Origin: Pedococcus_A sp963730585
Lineage (GTDB): Bacteria; Actinomycetota; Actinomycetes; Actinomycetales; Dermatophilaceae
Direction of reading: 5' to 3'
Assembly: GCA_963730585.1 (NCBI GenBank)
Contig: CAVSSL010000011.1
Location: 744,001 to 808,000, forward strand
Length of the DNA: 64,000 nucleotides
Shown: positions 58,278 through 64,000 of the stretch, piece after piece
Numbering within the stretch: position 1 is the first letter of the stretch
Layout of the letters: each line of letters opens with the position of its first letter
Made by a program: the position numbers and the translations under genes
The notes under the pieces: generated by a model
What the model was told of the DNA's origin: nothing
The model's database searches: none
The model's input: only the letters and a program-made list of their open reading frames with translations

Positions 58278-60398
58278 GTGAGCGGCGCGCACCGCAACCC
58301 GCCGACGACGCTCGCCGACGTCATGGCCGAGCAGCGACGCCGCCGGTTCGTGGGCCGATCAGCAGAGCTCGAGCTCTTCACCGACGCCGTGACCCGGGCC
58401 ACCGGGCGACCGTTCTCAGTCCTGCACATCCACGGACCGGGAGGCGTCGGCAAGACCAGCCTGCTGGACGCCTTCGAGGTGGTCGCTGTCGCCCACGGAG
58501 CCACCGTCGTCCGGCTCGACGGACTCGAGCTCGACCCCTCCCCGCGGAACCTGCTCGAAGCCTTGTCGCAGAAGGTGTTCGTCCCGCCGGGACACGGCCC
58601 CATCCGTTCTCGCACCGCGGGCAGCCCCATCGTGCTCCTGGTCGACGCCTACGAGGCGCTCGCCAGCCTCGACCCGTGGTTCCGGTCGGCGCTTGTCCCG
58701 CGGCTTCCAGCCTCTGCCGTGACGGTGTTCGCGGGACGTGACACCCCCAGCCGGGCATGGCGCGGGGACCCTGCGTGGAGCTCGCTGCTGCGCGTGATCT
58801 CCCTGCGCAACCTGGACCCTGACGAGAGCCGCGACTACCTGCGCGCGGCCGGTGTCGCAGAGGTACTCCACGAATCCGTCCTGAAGCTCACCTACGGTCA
58901 CCCGCTCGCTCTGGCGCTCCTCGCCGACGTGGTGACCAGCGGTGGCCGCATCGACTCGGGCACGCTGCCCCTCGACCTCGTCGAGATCCTCCTGCCGCGT
59001 TTCGTGGAGGGTGTCCCCGGGATCCGGCACCGCCGGGCCCTGGCGGCCTGTGCCATCGCTCGTCGCACCACCGAGGCACTTCTTCGCGACGTCCTGGACG
59101 AGTCGGACGAGAGGGACGTGTTCGACTGGCTGCGGGCACTGTCGTTCATCGAGGCCCGACCCGAGGGCCTTGCCCCGCACGACCTGGTGCGCGACGTGCT
59201 GGACGCCGACCTGCGCTGGCGAGACTTCGACACCTATGCCGACGTCTTCCGCCGCGTCCGCGGCCACACGGTCGCCGCCCTGCGGACGTCGACGGGGCGA
59301 GCGCAGCAGCGCGCCATCGTGGACCTGAAGTTCCTGTTCCGCCAGGTGCGCAGCGTGCTGTCCCCTGTGGCCTGGGACTCGTGGGGAGAGCATCTTCCCG
59401 AACCAGCCGGCCCGCAGGACGTGGACGACGTCCTCGAGCTGGTCAGCAGGTGGGAGGGCAACCAGTCCGCGAAGATCGCGGCGGCCTGGCTGGCAGACCA
59501 GCCCGGGGGGTTCTGGGTCCTGCACGACGCCCGTGGTGGCCTGCAGGGCGTGGTCGGCATCATCGAGCTGACGCGGTCGGCCGGGCACCGCCTGGAACAG
59601 GATCCCGGCGCCCGGGCCGCCTGGGAGTATGCCCAGCGGCACGCTCCGCCGCGGCCCGGTGAGACGCTGACCGTGTGCCGCTTCGTGGTCGACCGCGACC
59701 ACTACCAGGGCCCCTCACCGACCTTGAACGGCACGCCCATCCTGACGCTGCAGCGGGAGCTCACCGAGCCGAGGCTGTCGTGGGACTTCCTGTGCCTCGC
59801 CGAGCCTGACCGGTGGAACGACTACTTCGCCGCGGCGGACCTGCCCCGGGCCGAAGGTGCGGACTTCACGGTGGCCGGGCGGCAGTACGGGCTCTTCGCG
59901 CACGACTTCCGAGAGCTGCCGGTGGAGGCCGTCACCGAGCTGTGGACCGAGCGAGCCCTCGCCCAGGACGTCGCGCTGGGGCCGCGCAGGCCCGACCACC
60001 CGCGCCTCGTGCTCTCGTTCAGTGACTTCGACGCGGCGGTCCGCCAAGGCCTCAAGGACCTGCACCGGCCGGATCTGCTCGCCCGGAACCCCCTGACCAG
60101 GGCCAGGCTGGTCGTCGACCGCCTCGCGCCCGGCGCCTCATCCGCAGCGGCCTTGGGCTCCCTCCTCCGCGAGGCGGTGGCCACGCTCGCGGAGGACCCG
60201 CGCGACGACAGGCTTTTGCGCGCGGTCGACGTCACCTACCTGCGCTCCGCGGCAACGCAGGAGGCAGCCGCCGCCAGGCTGGGCCTCCCGTTCAGCACGT
60301 ACCGACGCCACCTCGGCCAGGGCATCGCGCGCATCGTCTCAGGGCTGTGGGACGGGGAGGTCTACGGGCAGGAACGAGCAGAGGTGGACACCCGGTGA
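58278..60398 (+). CDS. STAND-type ATPase regulator with GNAT-like and helix-turn-helix regions
   Basis: A 706-residue cytoplasmic protein. Residues 53-61 are Walker A (GPGGVGKTS) and about 118-124 Walker B (IVLLVDAYE), followed by a winged-helix/ARC2-like part to about residue 330, as in STAND NTPases. From about 390 to 560 the pattern (WVLHDARGGLQGVVGIIELT, TVCRFVVDRDHY) suggests a GNAT-like fold. The C-terminal 60 residues (AATQEAAAARLGLPFSTYRRHLGQG) resemble a sigma region 4-type helix-turn-helix. It looks like an ATP-controlled transcription regulator; the ligand and target are unknown. It is followed by an FAD oxidoreductase 60 bases on. Confidence 0.7.
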   Translation: MSGAHRNPPTTLADVMAEQRRRRFVGRSAELELFTDAVTRATGRPFSVLHIHGPGGVGKTSLLDAFEVVAVAHGATVVRLDGLELDPSPRNLLEALSQKVFVPPGHGPIRSRTAGSPIVLLVDAYEALASLDPWFRSALVPRLPASAVTVFAGRDTPSRAWRGDPAWSSLLRVISLRNLDPDESRDYLRAAGVAEVLHESVLKLTYGHPLALALLADVVTSGGRIDSGTLPLDLVEILLPRFVEGVPGIRHRRALAACAIARRTTEALLRDVLDESDERDVFDWLRALSFIEARPEGLAPHDLVRDVLDADLRWRDFDTYADVFRRVRGHTVAALRTSTGRAQQRAIVDLKFLFRQVRSVLSPVAWDSWGEHLPEPAGPQDVDDVLELVSRWEGNQSAKIAAAWLADQPGGFWVLHDARGGLQGVVGIIELTRSAGHRLEQDPGARAAWEYAQRHAPPRPGETLTVCRFVVDRDHYQGPSPTLNGTPILTLQRELTEPRLSWDFLCLAEPDRWNDYFAAADLPRAEGADFTVAGRQYGLFAHDFRELPVEAVTELWTERALAQDVALGPRRPDHPRLVLSFSDFDAAVRQGLKDLHRPDLLARNPLTRARLVVDRLAPGASSAAALGSLLREAVATLAEDPRDDRLLRAVDVTYLRSAATQEAAAARLGLPFSTYRRHLGQGIARIVSGLWDGEVYGQERAEVDTR

Positions 60399-60457
60399 CC
60401 TGGTGACCGAACAACCGCAGGGACGAGCCTTCCGGTGACAGGAACTGGGAGGTTGTG

Positions 60458-61837
60458 ATGACGGTTCATGGTGATCGAGCCGTGGTGCTCGGTGGAAGCA
60501 TGGCGGGCCTGCTGGCCGCACGAGTCCTCGCCGACGCGTATGCGGAGGTCGTCGTCGTGGAGCGCGACGCCCTCCCCGGCACGCCGACGCACCGTCGCGG
60601 AGTACCGCAGTCGCGGCACATCCACGGCCTGCTGGCCGGCGGGCAACAGGCCCTCGAGGAGCTGTTCGCAGGCTTCACCGCCGAGCTGGCAGCCCGGGGG
60701 GCACCGACCGGAGACATGCTCCGGGACGTCCGGGTCTGCTTCGGTGGCCACTGGCTGCGACCGGGGCCTTCGGGCCTGGTCGCGGTGCAGGCGAGTCGCC
60801 CACTGCTGGAGACCTGCCTGCGCGACCGTGTGAGGTCGCTGCCGGGTGTGCAGCTCCTGGAGAGCTGCGACGTGGTGGGCCCGGTCGCCACCCCCGACGG
60901 CGGTCGTGTGACGGGCGCCCGTGTCGTGCCCCGACGCGACGAGAGCGCGGAACAGACCCTGAAGGCAGACCTCGTGGTCGACGCGACCGGACGGGGCAGC
61001 CGGGCCCCGGTGTGGCTCGACCGGCTGGGTGTCACCCGCCCGCCCGAGGAGCAGGTCCGTGTTGATGTCCGCTACGCCAGCGCCACCTTCCGTCTCGGCC
61101 GCGAGCAGCTCGGGGGCGCCCTCGGCCTCATCCAGGCGGCCACGCCGCGGCACCCGCGCGGTGGCGCCGTGGCCCTCACCGAGGGCGGGCAGGGCATCGT
61201 CACCCTGTACGGCATGCTCGGTGACCGCCCACCAACCGACCACCGAGGGTTCCTCGCCTTCGCAAACACGCTCCAGCACCCCGACCTCGCGGACGTCCTG
61301 CGGTCGGCTGAGCCGCTCACCGAGCCCGCACCGTTCCGGATCCCCATGACCGTGCGACGCCACTACGAGCGGCTCAGGCGGTTCCCTGAGGGCCTCCTGG
61401 TGTTGGGCGACGCCGCCTGCACCTTCAACCCGGTGTACGGCCAGGGCATGAGCGTGGCGGCGCTCGAGGCACTGGCGCTGCGTGACCACCTCCGACGACG
61501 GGGCACCGCGCAGCCAAGTCTCTTCTTCAGCGACGTGGCCCGGATCGTCGACGTCCCCTGGGCCATGGCGACCGGCGGCGATCTCGCCTTCTCGGGGGTC
61601 GCGGGTCGACGCAGCCTCGGGACTCGCCTCCTCGGCGGCTACCTCTCGGCTCTCCTCGGCGCTGCGGCGCGGGACGACGATCTGGGAAGGGCCTTCGTCA
61701 GGGTCGCTGGACTCGTGGACCCACCCCAGGATCTGCTGCAACCGCGGCGCGTGCTCCGCGTGGCCGCGAGCCGCCTGCGGCCCGCTCGATCATCAGGTGT
61801 TCCCTCGGGCGCCGCACGCCCTCCCGTCCCGGGTTGA
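60458..61837 (+). CDS. FAD-dependent oxidoreductase (monooxygenase or halogenase-like)
   Basis: A 459-residue flavoprotein: AVVLGGSMAGLLAARVLADA at the N-terminus, PQSRHIHGLLAGGQQALEEL, and the second FAD motif LVLGDAACTFNPVYGQGMSVAALEA. This set fits single-component FAD monooxygenases related to geranylgeranyl reductases and tryptophan halogenases; the WxWxIP motif of halogenases is not seen. GGAGG lies five bases before the ATG at 60458. It shares direction and a short gap with the preceding regulator, which may control it. The substrate is unknown. Confidence 0.8.
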   Translation: MTVHGDRAVVLGGSMAGLLAARVLADAYAEVVVVERDALPGTPTHRRGVPQSRHIHGLLAGGQQALEELFAGFTAELAARGAPTGDMLRDVRVCFGGHWLRPGPSGLVAVQASRPLLETCLRDRVRSLPGVQLLESCDVVGPVATPDGGRVTGARVVPRRDESAEQTLKADLVVDATGRGSRAPVWLDRLGVTRPPEEQVRVDVRYASATFRLGREQLGGALGLIQAATPRHPRGGAVALTEGGQGIVTLYGMLGDRPPTDHRGFLAFANTLQHPDLADVLRSAEPLTEPAPFRIPMTVRRHYERLRRFPEGLLVLGDAACTFNPVYGQGMSVAALEALALRDHLRRRGTAQPSLFFSDVARIVDVPWAMATGGDLAFSGVAGRRSLGTRLLGGYLSALLGAAARDDDLGRAFVRVAGLVDPPQDLLQPRRVLRVAASRLRPARSSGVPSGAARPPVPG

Positions 61838-61883
61838 GCGGAGGCCCCTCGGGCACCTCTGCGCCGGAGTGGTCAGCGGCCGG

Positions 61884-62372
61884 TCAGCGGCCGCCGAAGG
61901 TCTCGAGCAGCACCGCTCGCTCGGCGTCCGTGAGGTTGGTCGCGATCAGCTTCTTCGACACGCCGTGGAAGCGGTCGCCGAGCCGGTCGAGGTCACCCTG
62001 GTCGGTGACGACGAACAGGGCCGACGTGCCCTCGGTGACCTCGGTGCGGATGGTCTCGAGCTGCTCCTTGGTGATGCCCGTGCCCTCGGTGGCCTTGCTG
62101 AGGGCGCCGATCGCCGCGCCCACGACACCTCCCACCAAGGGCACGAAGAAGAGAGCGCCGACCAGCACGCCCCAGAAGGCGCCCCAACCGGTGCCGCGCA
62201 CCGTCTCGTCGTGGCTGTGCTTCGTCGTCGGCCGCGACTCGCCCTCCGGCCACGACACGACGGCGTGGTCGAGGATGGTGACCATGCCCTCGGACGCGGC
62301 GCGGGTGAGGACGTGGGCGGCCCGGTCCGCGCCGTCGGGGCTCTCGAACTTCCACACGGTGAAGGCGGTCAT
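61884..62372 (-). CDS. DUF1269-family membrane protein
   Basis: A 162-residue protein with a cytoplasmic N-terminal alpha/beta part (TVWKFESPDGADRAAHVL), two Gly/Ala-rich hydrophobic segments (about residues 62-88) and a C-terminal helical part. This is the DUF1269 arrangement, function unknown, frequent in actinobacteria. GAGGA lies seven bases before the ATG at 62372. Confidence 0.8.
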   Translation of the reverse strand: MTAFTVWKFESPDGADRAAHVLTRAASEGMVTILDHAVVSWPEGESRPTTKHSHDETVRGTGWGAFWGVLVGALFFVPLVGGVVGAAIGALSKATEGTGITKEQLETIRTEVTEGTSALFVVTDQGDLDRLGDRFHGVSKKLIATNLTDAERAVLLETFGGR

Positions 62373-62520
62373 CTGGCACTCCTCGCTCGACCCTTCGCGC
62401 CGCCCCCTCGCGGTGCCCTCGACGATACGCGCGGGAACCGCCGGCCTCAGGGCATTCGCCGATCCCGGTGGCTGGGCCAAATTAGTCAGCTTGGGTCATG
62501 GGCGTGCGGCCTGGGCGACC

Positions 62521-62526
62521 TAGCCT
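62521..62526 (+). promoter_or_regulatory. -10 box of the cupin gene
   Basis: TAGCCT about 28 bases before the cupin ATG, leaving room for a short leader with GAGGAGG. Confidence 0.4.
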
Positions 62527-62554
62527 CGAGATAGCGACGATCGAGGAGGTCGAG

Positions 62555-62917
62555 ATGTCAGGACTGGAGTCCAAGAGCTTCGACGGGCCGGAAGAGGTGC
62601 GCCCCTTCACCGACAAGGGCGCGGCGGAGGTGGTCACGCTGGCCGGCAGCACGGTGCTCAAGGGCCGCTTCGAGCCGGGCTGGCACTGGTCCGAGCACGT
62701 GGCCCCGATCGCGGGCACCGAGCGGTGCCAGTCGCCGCACCTGCTCTACTGCCTCTCCGGGCGCATGCACACGCGCATGGCCGACGGCACCGAGGGCGAG
62801 ATCGGGCCCAACGAGGTCGCGAGGATCGAGCCGGGCCACGACGCCTGGGTGGTCGGCGACGAGGCCTGTGTCGTCGTCGACTTCGGCGCCTCGCCCTCCT
62901 ACGCGAAGCCGGCCTGA
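62555..62917 (+). CDS. Cupin-domain protein
   Basis: A 120-residue single-domain cupin. Cupin motif 1 is GWHWSEHVAP with the RCQSPHLLYCLSGRM strand, motif 2 GPNEVARIEPGHDAWVVGDE. It probably binds a metal through His residues; no enzymatic role can be assigned. GAGGAGG precedes the ATG at 62555. Confidence 0.82.
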   Translation: MSGLESKSFDGPEEVRPFTDKGAAEVVTLAGSTVLKGRFEPGWHWSEHVAPIAGTERCQSPHLLYCLSGRMHTRMADGTEGEIGPNEVARIEPGHDAWVVGDEACVVVDFGASPSYAKPA

Positions 62918-62969
62918 GCCGGCACCTGCCCGCACGTCCTGCCCGCGGCATACTCGCCTGGCTTCTTGA

Positions 62970-62994
62970 TTCATTCCAGAAAATGAACCAGACT
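62970..62994 (+). promoter_or_regulatory. FurA operator and promoter
   Basis: TTCATT and AATGAA form a perfect 6-base inverted repeat with a 6-base spacer (62970-62987) in an AT-rich patch, directly followed by CAGACT (62989-62994), a candidate -10 located 6 bases before the GTG at 63001. In mycobacteria FurA represses its own promoter through an AT-rich box here, so autoregulation is likely. Confidence 0.55.
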
Positions 62995-63000
62995 GCAGGC

Positions 63001-63435
63001 GTGCCCACCACCACGGACCTCGAGCGCATGCTGCGCGGAGCAGATCTCCGGGTGACGCGCCCTCGGCTGGCCGTGCTCGCCGCCGTGCACGAGCACCCCC
63101 ACGCCGACACCGACTCGCTCATCGGTGCGGTGCGCCGGCAGCTCCCCGCGGTGTCCCACCAGGCCGTCTACGACGTGCTCCGGGTGCTGAGCGGCTCCGG
63201 GCTGGTCCGGCGCATCCAGCCGTCAGGCTCCGTCGCCCGCTACGAGTCACGCGTCGGGGACAACCACCACCACGTCGTATGCCGCGGTTGCGGCACCATC
63301 GCCGACGTCGACTGCGCCGTCGGCCACACCCCCTGCCTCACCGCGTCCGACGACCACGGCTTCTCGATCGACGAGGCCGAGGTCACCTACTGGGGCACCT
63401 GCCCCGAGTGCGCTGCGGCGGCACGAGCCCACTGA
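63001..63435 (+). CDS. furA: Fur-family regulator FurA
   Basis: A 144-residue metal-dependent repressor. The N-terminal winged helix (RVTRPRLAVLAAVHEHPHA, AVSHQAVYDVLRVLSGSGLV) is followed by a metal/dimer domain with NHHHVVCRGCGTIADVDC and CPEC cysteines. Starting at GTG 63001 gives a leaderless gene next to a Fur-like operator; an ATG at 62983 lies inside the operator and is less likely. It precedes katG by 66 bases, the usual furA-katG pair, and likely represses katG until peroxide oxidises the metal site. Confidence 0.93.
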   Translation: MPTTTDLERMLRGADLRVTRPRLAVLAAVHEHPHADTDSLIGAVRRQLPAVSHQAVYDVLRVLSGSGLVRRIQPSGSVARYESRVGDNHHHVVCRGCGTIADVDCAVGHTPCLTASDDHGFSIDEAEVTYWGTCPECAAAARAH

Positions 63436-63501
63436 GAGCCCGAGCCCCGAAGCCCCACTACCCCAAGCCCCTACCCCAACAGCGACAGGAGATGGACTCA
63501 C

Positions 63502-64000
63502 GTGTCTGAACACGGCAGCGAGAGCGAGAACCCGGTAATCCCCTCCCCCGAACCGAAGATGGATCGGCGGCCCCACAGCAACAGGGACTGGTGGCCCAAC
63601 CAGCTGAACCTCCAGGTCCTCCACCAGCACTCCCCTCGCTCGAACCCGCTCGGTGAGGGCTTCGACTACGCCGAGGCGTTCCAGGACCTCGACGTCGAGG
63701 CCGTGAAGCAGGACCTCATCGAGGTGATGACCACCTCGCAGGACTGGTGGCCCGCCGACTTCGGCCACTACGGCGGCCTGTTCATCCGGCTGAGCTGGCA
63801 CGCTGCCGGCACCTACCGCATCGAGGACGGCCGTGGCGGTGCCGGCGACGGCTCGCAGCGCTTCGCCCCGCTCAACAGCTGGCCCGACAACGCCAACCTC
63901 GACAAGGCCCGTCGCCTGCTCTGGCCGGTCAAGAAGAAGTACGGGCAGAAGATCTCGTGGGCCGACCTGCTGGTGCTCGCCGGCAACGTCGCCCTGGAGT
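63502..64000 (+). CDS. katG: Catalase-peroxidase KatG, N-terminal part
   Basis: The first 166 residues of the bifunctional heme catalase-peroxidase; the gene runs off the right edge. The distal heme-pocket motif FIRLSWHAAGTYR (Arg, Trp, His) is present, as is the Trp of the later Met-Tyr-Trp adduct, while the proximal domain is outside the window. The GTG at 63502 follows AGGAG. It detoxifies hydrogen peroxide and, in mycobacteria, activates isoniazid. Confidence 0.96.
   Translation, partial: MSEHGSESENPVIPSPEPKMDRRPHSNRDWWPNQLNLQVLHQHSPRSNPLGEGFDYAEAFQDLDVEAVKQDLIEVMTTSQDWWPADFGHYGGLFIRLSWHAAGTYRIEDGRGGAGDGSQRFAPLNSWPDNANLDKARRLLWPVKKKYGQKISWADLLVLAGNVALE

Noticed and set aside
1..64000. 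CRISPR array, insertion sequence or prophage
   Set aside because: Repeats found are short, direct, contiguous and few; no transposase, integrase or phage structural genes. The holin-like domain at 50969-53215 is part of a host enzyme fusion.
1..64000. tRNA or rRNA genes
   Set aside because: No cloverleaf with TTCGA-type T-loop or rRNA-like sequence was recognised in the gaps.

Overview
The window is 64 kb of very GC-rich DNA (roughly 72-73% by eye) with dense, tightly overlapping genes. Start codons are ATG or GTG with GGAGG-type ribosome sites, mixed with start codons placed 6-7 nt after a TANNNT box, i.e. probable leaderless mRNAs. ANTAR, MEDS and SpoIIE/RsbW-like regulators, a CsoR-CopZ-CopA operon, furA-katG, a group 3b-type [NiFe] hydrogenase and an AftA-like arabinofuranosyltransferase point to an actinobacterium. 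Overall feel and codon use suggest Micrococcales/Intrasporangiaceae, but the genus cannot be fixed from sequence alone. I saw no rRNA, tRNA, CRISPR array, insertion sequence or prophage; this looks like ordinary chromosome.

Layout. 1-5 kb: the end of a nitrate-sensor-type histidine kinase, a DUF2795-like protein, a SigB/SigF-family sigma factor and a PAS-ANTAR protein. 5-10 kb: a divergent type III polyketide/prenyl locus (isopentenyl-PP isomerase, FAD reductase/hydroxylase with a frameshift, ICMT-type methyltransferase, type III PKS; UbiA prenyltransferase and SDR on the other strand), resembling clusters for prenylated alkylresorcinol/hydroquinone lipids. 10.5-16 kb: an RsbW-like ATPase, a secreted HExxH protein and the copper operon. 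16-26 kb: an FAD monooxygenase with an unknown partner, CorA, an AAA kinase-like protein, a PAS-GAF-GAF-SpoIIE phosphatase, a glycosyltransferase-methyltransferase fusion and the AftA-like membrane enzyme. 26-28.7 kb: a polar amino-acid ABC transporter preceded by a cysteine-containing leader peptide and hairpin, suggesting cyst(e)ine uptake under attenuation. 28.8-36 kb: a nine-gene hydrogenase operon. 36-49 kb: MEDS/RsbW regulator, flavodoxin-like protein, secreted six-hairpin glycosidase, a second RsbW-like ATPase, a Ca-type P-ATPase, a GyrI-like protein with an amber codon, a carboxyethylornithine synthase-like enzyme, hydrolase, DedA and thiolase. 49-64 kb: acyl-CoA ligase, holin-phosphodiesterase fusion, second CorA, aldo/keto reductase, Hsp70-like protein, a STAND-type regulator next to an FAD oxidoreductase, cupin, furA and the start of katG.

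The most unusual signal is not a gene. The 8-mer CGGCATAC (or GTATGCCG) occurs at least 33 times, split almost evenly between strands and lying in all reading frames with rare codons (ATA, TAT, GCA). Twice it is paired as the stem of a terminator between convergent genes. This resembles the DNA uptake sequences of Neisseria and Haemophilus and may be an undescribed genome-wide signal.

Several genes (histidine kinase tail, FAD reductase, hydrogenase flavoprotein, thiolase, GyrI-like protein) carry single-base frameshifts or a stop in otherwise well-conserved frames. That many in one window suggests consensus errors as readily as real decay.
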